A DNA stretch of 64,000 bases, taken from NCBI RefSeq assembly GCF_042651565.1, contig NZ_JBHSDF010000004.1, one strand, 5' to 3'. Source of the stretch: Salinispirillum marinum (GTDB lineage Bacteria > Pseudomonadota > Gammaproteobacteria > Pseudomonadales > Natronospirillaceae). Positions 1 to 7,585 of the stretch are shown here, piece after piece. The translations under genes were made by a program, and so were the position numbers. Below the pieces are notes generated by a model. It was not told the DNA's origin. It did not search any database and worked only from the letters and a program-made list of their open reading frames with translations. How positions within the stretch are numbered: the stretch's first letter is position 1; each line of letters begins with the position of its first letter.

Positions 1-1
1 C

Positions 2-121
2 ATGATGGATGGCACAGAGGGGCGTCAAATTTCTGTCAGAAACAACAGTTCGGGCAAAGTCTTACGGGCTTGGGTAGTAGACCGGGGGCTGGTTGAAGTT
101 CCGTTTACGGCCACCCGATAA
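2..121 (+). CDS. flgA: Flagellar P-ring assembly chaperone FlgA, C-terminal fragment
   Basis: The window opens inside a frame that ends at the TAA at 119-121. About 39 residues are visible, including RQISVRNNSSGKVLRAWVV and a VEVPF tail. This resembles the SAF/FlgA C-terminus, where a conserved G-x-x-I-x-V-R-N-x-S-S-G-K stretch precedes the end of the protein. FlgA is a periplasmic chaperone for P-ring (FlgI) assembly. flgA directly before flgM and flgN is the usual order in gammaproteobacteria and supports the call. The gene is cut by the window edge, so its start and signal peptide are not visible. Confidence 0.8.
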   Translation: MMDGTEGRQISVRNNSSGKVLRAWVVDRGLVEVPFTATR

Positions 122-170
122 TGCCCATTTCACGCGTCAAAAAAAACGCGCAATTAAATGCATTTTGTAC

Positions 171-197
171 TAAAGTTTTTTATGCCGGTGCCGCTAC
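171..197 (+). promoter_or_regulatory. Sigma-28 (FliA) promoter of flgMN
   Basis: TAAAGTTT at 171-178, an 11-nt spacer, then GCCGCTAC at 190-197. The sigma-28 consensus is TAAAGTTT-N11-GCCGATAA, so the -35 element is perfect, the spacing exact and the -10 element matches 6 of 8. Transcription would begin near 204, about 30 nt before the flgM ATG. This fits the known late-class transcription of flgM by FliA. Confidence 0.8.
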
Positions 198-232
198 TGC
201 ATCTAGCGGAACTGTATTTTGAGGGCAACATC

Positions 233-544
233 ATGGCTATAAATTTCAACAACGGTATCGGGTCAGGCCAGAACAGCCTGAACGGCACCAAAGGCAAAGA
301 CAACGTTACACCCTTACATCGCGACGGGATGAACACGTCTAACGGACAGGGTGCGAAAGACGACTCAGTGAATTTGAGCAGTCAGGTACAATCCTTGCAG
401 AGCCTTGAGGCAGAGATTAAAAAAATGCCTGATGCGGATTTGGGTCGTGTAGACCAAATCAAGTCAGCCATCGCCAATGGCGAATACACGATTAATTACG
501 AGCGACTGGCAGCGGCCATCCAGAAATTCGAGGGTTCCCTCTGA
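233..544 (+). CDS. flgM: Anti-sigma-28 factor FlgM
   Basis: A 103-residue protein beginning MAINFNNGI. It binds and inhibits FliA (sigma-28) until the hook-basal body is finished and FlgM is exported. The C-terminal half has the family pattern: DDSVNLSSQ followed by a helix, then D-x-x-R-V-D-Q-I-K-S-A-I-A-N-G-E-Y, then the final helix YERLAAAIQKFE. The disordered N-terminal half is typical of an export substrate. I chose the ATG at 233 because MAINFNN is the usual type of FlgM N-terminus and GAGGG precedes it by about 8 nt; the same frame stays open further upstream, but that part overlaps the FliA promoter. It is followed 50 nt later by flgN. Confidence 0.9.
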   Translation: MAINFNNGIGSGQNSLNGTKGKDNVTPLHRDGMNTSNGQGAKDDSVNLSSQVQSLQSLEAEIKKMPDADLGRVDQIKSAIANGEYTINYERLAAAIQKFEGSL

Positions 545-594
545 ATTTAGCACCTTGAGACCGCTGCATGGGATGCTAATGAGGAGCACACCGT

Positions 595-1053
595 ATGCAC
601 TGGTCCAATGAACAAAGTACCGCCCTCCACAATATTCTTGTTTCTTTACTGCGCACCGGGCGGCAAATGCTTGCCGTCCTAACGGCAGAACGTGATGCAC
701 TGATTCAGCGCGAACCCCCTGCCGCATCCATCACCGAAGAAAAAGCGCAACTGGCCAGTATCCTTGCGGATATGCATGGCACCTACGACCAATTGATTGA
801 TGGACGGAACATTGTCGATTTACGTCAACAGTTGGCCAGTGAAGCACCGGACTTAATTCTTTTATTGGATGATGTAAAAGCCATCTTGAACGACTGCGAC
901 GAATACAATCATATCAACGGTCGCTTGCTAGCGCGCACCCACATTAAATACCAACTGTTAAACCGACTATTAAAAAATAGCCATCCTGATCCGACCTACT
1001 CTCGCGGTGGACAACTGTCGGAATCGAACCATGGCAGCCTTGGCAAAGCATAA
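595..1053 (+). CDS. flgN: Flagellar filament-junction chaperone FlgN
   Basis: A 152-residue, mostly helical cytoplasmic protein that fits the FlgN family in length (about 140-160) and position after flgM. FlgN chaperones the hook-filament junction proteins FlgK and FlgL to the export gate. Visible features are an N-terminal helix with LLRTGRQMLAVLTAERDAL and the ITEEKAQLAS segment; an E-K-x-x-L pattern in this place is common in FlgN. The C-terminus contains NGRLLARTHIKYQ, similar to the N-G-x-L-I-x segment before the last FlgN helix. The RBS GAGGAG lies about 9 nt before the ATG. Probably co-transcribed with flgM. Confidence 0.85.
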   Translation: MHWSNEQSTALHNILVSLLRTGRQMLAVLTAERDALIQREPPAASITEEKAQLASILADMHGTYDQLIDGRNIVDLRQQLASEAPDLILLLDDVKAILNDCDEYNHINGRLLARTHIKYQLLNRLLKNSHPDPTYSRGGQLSESNHGSLGKA

Positions 1054-1093
1054 AGATTCAACTTCATCATGACTCGGACAGGCGATTTGGCCC

Positions 1094-2572
1094 ATGTATA
1101 TTGAACCGTTGGCGCTATTTATTCTGCTGGAAGTATTTATCGCCGTCATCGTGGTATCCGGCTTCCTGTTCTATAAAAGTCGCCTGTTGAGGGTCATGAT
1201 TGCGATCTTGACGCATTTGCGCAAAGAGCGCGCCCGCCGTGAAATGGAACGACGTGCCGAGTTGGCCAAACTGCGCCAGGAAAATAAAGCGCTGGCCGCT
1301 GACGTGGTAAAGATTCGGGAAGACAGTGGCAACAGTTATCTGCAACAAATTCAGTCGCGCTTGAAAGAGGTAGATGCAGAAACGAGTCGCCGGATGAAGG
1401 ATGCCTCCGAAGAAGAAGGGGAAGACATTTCCCATCAAGCGCAACTGCGTAAAATTTTTCTCGAATACGAAGCCCTGATGTCGGCCCCGGGCGCTAACCG
1501 CGAAAAAGCCACCGAAGAGTTCATTCAGCAATTAGAGAAGGCCGTAGGCGCGCGAGCCAACCTTATTCCGGTTGACTCGGAACTGGGTCAACTGCAAGAA
1601 CAAATTGAACTGCACAAAAAGCGCATTGCGCTGTTGGAGCCGTTCGAAGCCCAGGTCAATTCGCTGCAGGCTGAGTTGGATGAGGCTGAACGTAAGATTG
1701 AAGAGCTCCGCACCATCACAGAAAATGACTTTGGCCCCGGCTATCAATCGTCCGAGCCCGGCGAACACACCGATGAAATTCATCGTTTGAAATCGGAACG
1801 TTTTGACTTAATGGAATCGGTCAACGAGTTACGCCTCAAACTACAAAAAGCCATCGCAGACGGTAACGCACAAGACATTGTCGATCTGATGGAGTTACAG
1901 ATTTCGCAGCAAGCGCAGTACATGAAGGAATCTGATACGGCCATTACCCTGCTAGAAAAAGAGTTGGAAACTGCCAATAAGATGGTCTCCGATTTACGCT
2001 TCAAGTTGGAAAACATGCCTGCGCCATCGGGTGTCGACTTTGAAACCGCCGAAGCCGTTGAAACCTTAAATACGGAAAGTGTCGAAAAGCTCAACGACTA
2101 CGCGAACGATCAGAAGAACAGCATTGCTGCGATGCGCGATAACCTGGTGGCCTTTCGTGCCGCAAAAGAAGAAAGCGAGCGCGAAGAGCTACTGGAACGC
2201 CAGAACAGCCAGATACAAACCATGGAGGCTTCTCTCAAAGAATCTGAAACCTGCGTGATGATACTGGAAAACGAACTGCGCGATGCGAACGAGAAGATTG
2301 GCAAGCTGCACAAAGTCGCCAAAAAAGCTAAAAATAATAAAGAAGTGAATAAACAGGCGAACGAAATGGAGAACTTACTGCGGAAGTTTGTCACCGACAG
2401 CGAAGACATGGTGGCCTGCATTGGCGGCCTGGAAAACGAGAATCTGGAGCTTCGCGCCAAGTTGGTGGATATGGGCGTCGGCGAGAGCGAGCTACCGAAA
2501 CACGTCTTACCTCCCGACGCCATGAAGATCAAAAAGCACCCACCAGTGCCGCAAGAAGAGGACGAAGATTAA
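1094..2572 (+). CDS. Membrane-anchored coiled-coil protein of unknown function
   Basis: 492 residues. One hydrophobic segment (about residues 5-27) is followed by a basic stretch and then by long charged heptad-like sequence to about residue 460. The end is short, proline-containing and acidic (EEDED). The topology is a single N-terminal anchor with a long cytoplasmic coiled coil. I do not recognise the family. It lies 40 nt after flgN, in the place where Pseudomonas has the PilZ gene flgZ, and ends at a strong terminator, so it is probably the last gene of the flgMN unit. A role at the cell pole, in flagellar placement or as a chemotaxis scaffold would be inference only. The SD sequence before the ATG at 1094 is weak. 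Confidence 0.75.
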   Translation: MYIEPLALFILLEVFIAVIVVSGFLFYKSRLLRVMIAILTHLRKERARREMERRAELAKLRQENKALAADVVKIREDSGNSYLQQIQSRLKEVDAETSRRMKDASEEEGEDISHQAQLRKIFLEYEALMSAPGANREKATEEFIQQLEKAVGARANLIPVDSELGQLQEQIELHKKRIALLEPFEAQVNSLQAELDEAERKIEELRTITENDFGPGYQSSEPGEHTDEIHRLKSERFDLMESVNELRLKLQKAIADGNAQDIVDLMELQISQQAQYMKESDTAITLLEKELETANKMVSDLRFKLENMPAPSGVDFETAEAVETLNTESVEKLNDYANDQKNSIAAMRDNLVAFRAAKEESEREELLERQNSQIQTMEASLKESETCVMILENELRDANEKIGKLHKVAKKAKNNKEVNKQANEMENLLRKFVTDSEDMVACIGGLENENLELRAKLVDMGVGESELPKHVLPPDAMKIKKHPPVPQEEDED

Positions 2573-2592
2573 GTCACCGAAAGACGCAATTG

Positions 2593-2615
2593 AAAACCGC
2601 CATTGGGCGGTTTTT
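2593..2615. terminator. Bidirectional intrinsic terminator
   Basis: AAAACCGCC (2593-2601), loop ATTG, then GGCGGTTTTT (2606-2615). The stem is GC-rich, with a T run on the plus strand and four Ts on the minus strand. It sits between the coiled-coil gene and the convergent ABC exporter, so it can end both transcripts. Confidence 0.85.
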
Positions 2616-4419
2616 AGCCTTCTAAGCGCTCCCGCTGCTGCATCGCCCACAACTGCGCATAACGCCTGTTGAGTTTTAACAACGCTTCATGCCTACCCTG
2701 CTCCACCACTTGACCGCCATCCAACACCACAATTTGATCAGCATCCGTAACAGTGGAAAGGCGATGCGCAATCACCAAGGTTGTATGGTTAGCGGCCACG
2801 GTGCGCATGGCATCCAAAATCGCACCTTCGGATTTTGAATCCAGTGCCGAGGTCGCTTCATCAAACACCACAATGGGCGCGTTCTTCAACAGCACCCGGG
2901 CAATGGCAATGCGCTGTTTTTCGCCGCCGGAAACCTTCAGTCCGCGTTCACCCACCATGGTCTGGTCGCCGTCTGGCAAGGCCGCAATAAATCCGTCCAA
3001 CTGCGCCATGCGTATCGCCTCGGCAATCTCTGCTTCGGTGGCGGTCGGGCAGCCATAGGCCACGTTGTCTCGAATACTGGCATTAAACAGTACGGTATCT
3101 TGCGGTACGATGGCTATGTTCTGGCGTACACTGCTTTGCGTGACCTTACGAATGTCTTGCCCATCGATTTCAATGACCCCATCCCAGACGTCGTAAAAAC
3201 GATACAGCAAGCGCGCCAGAGTGCTCTTTCCGGCACCCGAGGCACCGACCACGGCAACCTTACTACCGGCGGGAACGGAAAGTGAAAAGCCCTTAAGAAT
3301 GGCGCGGTCCGGGTGATAGCCAAACATCACCTGCTTGAACTCTACACGGCCAGTTTGCAGCACTAAGGGTGCGGCATCCGGTGCGTCTTGAATGGCTGAG
3401 GCACGGCTCAACAGACCCAACATATTTTCCAGGTCCGTCAGTGCCCGACGTATTTCCCGGTAAACAAAACCTAAAAAGTTGAGCGGTATAAAAAGCTGAA
3501 TCATGTAGGCGTTAATCATGACCAGATCACCTAAGGTCATGCTGCCATCCACCACCCCTTGCGCGGCCATGATCATCATGGCGGTAATGGCGAGGGCGAT
3601 GATGAGTGCCTGCCCTGAATTGAGCGCCAAAAGCGAAAGTCTATTTTTCAGCTTGGCGCTTTCCCAGCGGGCCAAAAATCCATCGTATGCCGACGCTTCA
3701 AACGACTCATTATTGAAATACTTGACCGTTTCATAATTCAACAGGCTGTCGATGGCCCGGGTGTTGGTGGAGGAATCGGCCTGATTCGCTTCGCGCACAA
3801 AACGGTTGCGCCACTCGGTTGTGATAATGGTGAACAGAATATAGAAACCGACCGCAATCACCGTAATCAGGGCGTACCATGGGGAAAAGGCGAAGGTAAA
3901 AATGGCCGCGACCATCAGTATCTCAAACAGCGTGGGAACGATGTTGAACATCAGGAAACGCATAAGGAAACTGATGCCACTGGTACCACGTTCTATATCG
4001 CGGCTAACCCCGCCGGTCTGGCGTTCCAAGTGAAACGCCAGTTCAAGTGCATGCAGGTGCTTGAATACCCTCAAACCTACTTGTCGCATGGCATGTTCGG
4101 TTACGCGACTGAACAAGGCATCGCGCAATTCACCAAAAAACACCCCACCAAAGCGCAACAGCCCATAGAACAGCAAAAAGGCCAAAGGCAAAATCACTTC
4201 AGGCTGAAGACTACGATCAACACCATCGACAATGTTCTTCAATGCCCACGGCATTAACAAGGTCGCACCTTTGGCGGCCAACAACGCCAATACGGCCAGA
4301 ATAACGCGGCCTTTAAAATCCCATAAGTAAGGCCATAGATAGCCAATGGTTTCTTTAAGCCGCAATGAATTCTTCGTAGGCGGGGCATCCACCCCGCGTG
4401 TACCACCCATACCCTGCAC
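2614..4419 (-). CDS. Atm1-type ABC exporter (fused permease-ATPase)
   Basis: A 601-residue half-transporter. The N-terminal transmembrane domain (about 35-330) contains NYETVKYFNNE at 228-238, a signature of the Atm1/ABCB7/HMT1 group that exports glutathione-linked sulfur or metal compounds. The ATPase domain has Walker A GASGAGKST (392-400), the signature VSGGEKQ (496-502) and Walker B IVVFDE (516-521), all intact. It should act as an inner-membrane homodimer. The frame begins at a GTG at 4419, 2 nt after the ppnP stop; an ATG three codons later (4410) is an alternative with no better SD. Co-transcription with ppnP is likely. The substrate cannot be read from the sequence; a link to Fe-S or heavy-metal homeostasis is known for the family. 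Confidence 0.88.
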   Translation of the reverse strand: MQGMGGTRGVDAPPTKNSLRLKETIGYLWPYLWDFKGRVILAVLALLAAKGATLLMPWALKNIVDGVDRSLQPEVILPLAFLLFYGLLRFGGVFFGELRDALFSRVTEHAMRQVGLRVFKHLHALELAFHLERQTGGVSRDIERGTSGISFLMRFLMFNIVPTLFEILMVAAIFTFAFSPWYALITVIAVGFYILFTIITTEWRNRFVREANQADSSTNTRAIDSLLNYETVKYFNNESFEASAYDGFLARWESAKLKNRLSLLALNSGQALIIALAITAMMIMAAQGVVDGSMTLGDLVMINAYMIQLFIPLNFLGFVYREIRRALTDLENMLGLLSRASAIQDAPDAAPLVLQTGRVEFKQVMFGYHPDRAILKGFSLSVPAGSKVAVVGASGAGKSTLARLLYRFYDVWDGVIEIDGQDIRKVTQSSVRQNIAIVPQDTVLFNASIRDNVAYGCPTATEAEIAEAIRMAQLDGFIAALPDGDQTMVGERGLKVSGGEKQRIAIARVLLKNAPIVVFDEATSALDSKSEGAILDAMRTVAANHTTLVIAHRLSTVTDADQIVVLDGGQVVEQGRHEALLKLNRRYAQLWAMQQRERLEG

Positions 4420-4421
4420 GG

Positions 4422-4703
4422 TTAGGCGTAAGTACAGAGATACGCGGTATCTTGCGCTACCTGAAGTTTGAACGATGCGTGCGCAGGCACTTCAAATACA
4501 GCACCGGCTTTGAAGGTTTGCCAGCTTTCACTACCCGGCAATAAAACGGTGAGCGCACCGCTGATGACTGTCATGGTTTCGTGCTGCGACGTGCCAAACT
4601 CATAGTCACCCGGCGCCATCACGCCAACGGTAGCTGGCAGTTGTTCACCTTGAAAGGCAATAGAAGCAACTTTCCCGTCAAAATATTGATTCACATTAAA
4701 CAT
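4422..4703 (-). CDS. ppnP: Pyrimidine/purine nucleoside phosphorylase PpnP
   Basis: A 93-residue single cupin domain. It matches the PpnP (YaiE, DUF1255) family in length and in motifs such as FDGKVASIAF near the start, the central TSQHETMTVISGAL and the end VAQDTAYLCTYA. Members phosphorolyse several purine and pyrimidine nucleosides to a free base and ribose-1-phosphate. It lies upstream of the Atm1-type exporter with a 2-nt gap, so the two probably form one transcript, although no functional link between them is obvious. Confidence 0.88.
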   Translation of the reverse strand: MFNVNQYFDGKVASIAFQGEQLPATVGVMAPGDYEFGTSQHETMTVISGALTVLLPGSESWQTFKAGAVFEVPAHASFKLQVAQDTAYLCTYA

Positions 4704-4749
4704 AAATTATTCTCAAAAGTAGGAAGTAAAATAGCTGGATGTAAAAATG

Positions 4750-4992
4750 CTAGGGGGCTTCATCTTCGTAGTAGCCATCGTCGTCACCTTCGATCAGCTC
4801 GGTGGTCACCGGTTGACCGCACTGTACACAGCTTCCGGTAATGTACACCCGATCACCGATGGCGTACTCTTCAGGATTGGTCATGCCCAAATCAGCCGCC
4901 ATGCAGTTCTGACACCACGTTTGACTTAGAAAAGCCGCCTGTTCTTCACCGTCGCGCGCATAAAAGTCGCGCGGGATTCTTTCATCACTCAT
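4750..4992 (-). CDS. Small acidic zinc-ribbon protein, function unknown
   Basis: 80 residues, starting MSDERIPRDF. Two CxxC pairs, WCQNC (residues 27-30) and SCVQC (55-58), are spaced as in a one-domain zinc ribbon. The C-terminus is strongly acidic (EGDDDGYYEDEAP). The frame stays open far upstream, but the ATG at 4992 is preferred because the upstream part overlaps the opposite-strand gene and reads as low-complexity shadow sequence. It starts 73 bp from the divergent gene at 5066 and ends 46 nt before ppnP. I recognise no function; binding to nucleic acid or protein through the ribbon would be a guess. Confidence 0.65.
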   Translation of the reverse strand: MSDERIPRDFYARDGEEQAAFLSQTWCQNCMAADLGMTNPEEYAIGDRVYITGSCVQCGQPVTTELIEGDDDGYYEDEAP

Positions 4993-5065
4993 ATCGTCAC
5001 CCGTACCCATTCTTCGGCGCGCATTATACAATGCGCGGAAATCTATAACAGGAAAATAGTGTCGT

Positions 5066-5566
5066 ATGACCTTCCCCGCCATGATCGCCCTTGAATACAG
5101 CGAATACGATGAACGCGGATTTCCTACCGCCATTGCTTGGACTTTAGATGACGGGATGTATAAAGGCGTCCTAATCCAACCCGTAGACGAGTGGTTGAAC
5201 CACTTGAACGATGACGTAACCGCTATGGACCGTCCGGTCTCAGAGCTGCTGGAAATGGGCGAAAATCTGGTCGATATAGCACGTGAGCTGGCTGAAGACC
5301 GGTCCGAAGGAACGCTGTATGCTGAGGACCCAGAGCTGGTGGCCGCCATGCTGGAACGCTTTTACACCGCTCTTGAGCAAGAATGCCCGTATGAAGTGGC
5401 ACCCATGCTAGAAACCTTTGCCGAGTGGGACGCCGAACACGTGGAGTCTATCCGCCGCCTCTACATTGACCGCCTGGACCTTTCACCACATTTAGCGGAA
5501 CAGAACATTCTGGCTTGGCGTGCCGCCTATGCGCATTTGATGGAAGAGAAAACTAATACGCTCTGA
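5066..5566 (+). CDS. Exonuclease-fold-like protein, function unknown
   Basis: 166 residues, cytoplasmic, acidic. The N-terminus (IALEYSEY...GFPTAIAWTLDDG, then VLIQPVDEW) follows the layout of short DEDD 3'-5' exonuclease-like proteins. In those, an IDIEASG strand is followed by P-I-E-I-G and an IRP segment. TLYAEDPELVAAML corresponds to the second acidic strand. The usual first D-x-E is replaced by L-E-Y-S-E, so activity is doubtful. It stands alone between the divergent zinc-ribbon gene and the convergent hda, which begins its stop codon 5 nt away. The family assignment is my pattern match, not a firm identification. Confidence 0.6.
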   Translation: MTFPAMIALEYSEYDERGFPTAIAWTLDDGMYKGVLIQPVDEWLNHLNDDVTAMDRPVSELLEMGENLVDIARELAEDRSEGTLYAEDPELVAAMLERFYTALEQECPYEVAPMLETFAEWDAEHVESIRRLYIDRLDLSPHLAEQNILAWRAAYAHLMEEKTNTL

Positions 5567-5571
5567 AGACC

Positions 5572-6285
5572 TTACCACTGCATAACGGACTTAATAAACG
5601 GCGGGGTCAGTTTGCGTTGCGCCACTAGGGACTCCGTATCCAAACGTTGCAGGAGCGCGTTCAGACCCTGCCACTCGCGTGGTCCCCGATAGGCAATATA
5701 GAGCGCTGCCTCATGGCTTAGGGTTAAGCCATATTGGGCCGCCAGCCAGGTAATCGCGGCGGTCCAGTCGTCGTCTTCCGGGAGCTTCAATTGCGCCCGC
5801 ATGCCCCAGCTTAAACGGGAATGCAAATCGGCCAGCATACGATCCGCCAGTTCTGGCAGCGAACAATGCGCCGCCAGCACCAACTGCAAACCCTGATCCT
5901 TTTGAGCATTAAACAAATGAAAGAGCTGTTGATCCCACTCCTGCTGACCCAGCACCGTATCCACATCGTCTAAACACACCAGCGGTGTACCTGCAAGCTC
6001 CAGCAAAACAGCCGGTGACTCATCCCGAACTTCCGTGAGATTAAGGTAAAACCCGCTACTGCCCTGCTCTTCACTTTGCTGGCAAATGGCTTGCAACCAT
6101 TGCGTCAATCCACTGCCGTGCACGCCGTGCAAAAACAAGGAATTTTCGCTACCCGAGCACCAGGTTGACTGTAACCAGTCAATCAGCCATGCATTCGGTC
6201 CGGCAAACAGTGACGACAACCGAGCATCGGCGCGCAAGGTGACCGGCAAGGCTAATTGGGGATGACGGGTGGTGTTTGGGGTCAT
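5572..6285 (-). CDS. hda: DnaA regulatory inactivator Hda
   Basis: 237 residues, close to the usual 230-240. Hda, bound to the DNA-loaded beta clamp, stimulates ATP hydrolysis by DnaA and so prevents re-initiation. The clamp-binding motif QLALP is at residues 10-14. The AAA+ core has a P-loop GVHGSGLT (54-61), a Walker B LVCLDDVD and the DLHSRLSWG segment typical of DnaA/Hda. In the P-loop the lysine of GxxGxGKT is leucine; E. coli Hda also departs from lysine here (arginine). It starts 4 nt after the DUF2066 gene, an arrangement also seen in Pseudomonas, and the two should be co-transcribed. Confidence 0.9.
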   Translation of the reverse strand: MTPNTTRHPQLALPVTLRADARLSSLFAGPNAWLIDWLQSTWCSGSENSLFLHGVHGSGLTQWLQAICQQSEEQGSSGFYLNLTEVRDESPAVLLELAGTPLVCLDDVDTVLGQQEWDQQLFHLFNAQKDQGLQLVLAAHCSLPELADRMLADLHSRLSWGMRAQLKLPEDDDWTAAITWLAAQYGLTLSHEAALYIAYRGPREWQGLNALLQRLDTESLVAQRKLTPPFIKSVMQW

Positions 6286-6289
6286 GCCT

Positions 6290-7381
6290 TCATTCCCGCC
6301 AAATGAACTGCAAGGCCACTACCTCATCAGCACGCTGTATGTCACTGAGCCCTTGCAGGCGTCCTTCCAGCGCCAAAATGTCCAGCCATTGTGTGGGCGG
6401 TGCTCGTAGTGCCAACTGATAGGTCGCCACATCGCCACGCATACGTTCCATGGTCACTGCGCTGACACCATTGACACCGCGCAGATAGCGCCTTACGGCC
6501 CCATGATTGGCAATATTGGTGACATTAAGCACATCTACCGTCAGCGTCTGAACGGGTGCCGACAGGTCCACTGCATAGCGATCGGCCAAGGCATCTGTTG
6601 CTAAACGAACCCCTTGTTCTATTACCGACGTTTGTGATTCACCAAAAAATGTCGCGGTAAATTTTTGTCCTGCGTAGAGAAAATGCCAGCGCCCAACCCA
6701 TTGACCCGAATCAGGCTGCACCCCAACATAACCCGCCAACACCGGCTCCGTTTGATAGCGCGCAGCCAAGGCATTCATTGGCCCTTCATTACCGACCCAT
6801 AAGTCATCTGCCGTTGCCAAAGCCAGATCGTCAATATCCCAGTCAGGCCAAAACAAAGGTATACCCTGGCGCTGGCCAGCCAATTGAGCCATGGCAACGC
6901 CATCGGTCGGAGTACCCTCGTGAATAAGGTCAATACGACCATCGTATGGCCCGGCCAACAACATCAAAACGCTGGGCCGTTGGGCAGACCAAATGGGAAA
7001 ACCTGATTGCGTTAAGGCCTGACGCACGCGTTGTTCATCAAATACCATTTGTAGTCGATAAGTAGGTTGCGGGTTGCCGATCGCATCCGGCAACAAGGCA
7101 TCACTGGCCCCAAAACCAAACTGTGCTAATACGTCATTCGGGGCTTCCAGTGCCGCCGCCACGGCACCACCGGCATCCGCCGCAGAAGGATCGCCAGAAA
7201 CGCGCACCAACACTTCACGCAGTGCCTCACGCACCGCAGCCAGTTGAGTTCGCTGATCCGCGTTCTGCAATATAACCCGCTCCGCGGCATACAGATTGAC
7301 CGACTGCGTGCGGGCTTGCGCCCCTGCCATACCGGAAAACAACAGGTACAGAAGCATCGAAATTGATATCAGTTTATTCAT
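6290..7381 (-). CDS. DUF2066 periplasmic protein
   Basis: 363 residues with a clear Sec signal peptide (MNKLISISMLLYLLFSGM, cleavage near AGA-QA). The mature protein starts with the DUF2066 pattern: VNLYAAERVI, then REALREVLVRVSGD, then a region around YRLQMVFDEQRVRQALTQSG. Function is unknown for the family. Its place upstream of hda and divergent from purM is conserved in Pseudomonas and relatives. It is probably the first gene of a two-gene transcript with hda. The 204-bp gap to purM holds both promoters. Confidence 0.82.
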   Translation of the reverse strand: MNKLISISMLLYLLFSGMAGAQARTQSVNLYAAERVILQNADQRTQLAAVREALREVLVRVSGDPSAADAGGAVAAALEAPNDVLAQFGFGASDALLPDAIGNPQPTYRLQMVFDEQRVRQALTQSGFPIWSAQRPSVLMLLAGPYDGRIDLIHEGTPTDGVAMAQLAGQRQGIPLFWPDWDIDDLALATADDLWVGNEGPMNALAARYQTEPVLAGYVGVQPDSGQWVGRWHFLYAGQKFTATFFGESQTSVIEQGVRLATDALADRYAVDLSAPVQTLTVDVLNVTNIANHGAVRRYLRGVNGVSAVTMERMRGDVATYQLALRAPPTQWLDILALEGRLQGLSDIQRADEVVALQFIWRE

Positions 7382-7549
7382 GCACTCGGCATTCCTAGAG
7401 GCTTATTCGAACGGTTTAGGGCGCTATTCTGACAAACTCTCTGCCATTTAACACGCTTTGCAGAAAAGGAATGACCAGAACTTTACCGATAAGGCATGAC
7501 GCATGGCGTGCAGAGCATGAATTTCTCTTTTTTTCAGGCTACAATGCCG

Positions 7550-7555
7550 CGCAAC
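7550..7555 (+). promoter_or_regulatory. Probable -10 element of the purM-purN promoter
   Basis: TACAAT at 7550-7555, 30 nt before the purM ATG, is a good sigma-70 -10 hexamer. The sequence 17 nt upstream is T-rich and does not give a recognisable -35 element. I see no convincing PurR operator in the 204-bp region, so regulation by purines cannot be claimed. Confidence 0.4.
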
Positions 7556-7585
7556 TTTTGACCCCGCCCAGGAGAACACACCGCC

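Noticed and set aside
133..150. Terminator between flgA and flgM
   Set aside because: CGCGT and ACGCG can pair around an A-rich loop, but the stem is 5 bp and there is no T run after it.
7382..7585. PurR operator upstream of purM
   Set aside because: No sequence close to ACGCAAACG-TTTGCGT is present in the 204-bp region.
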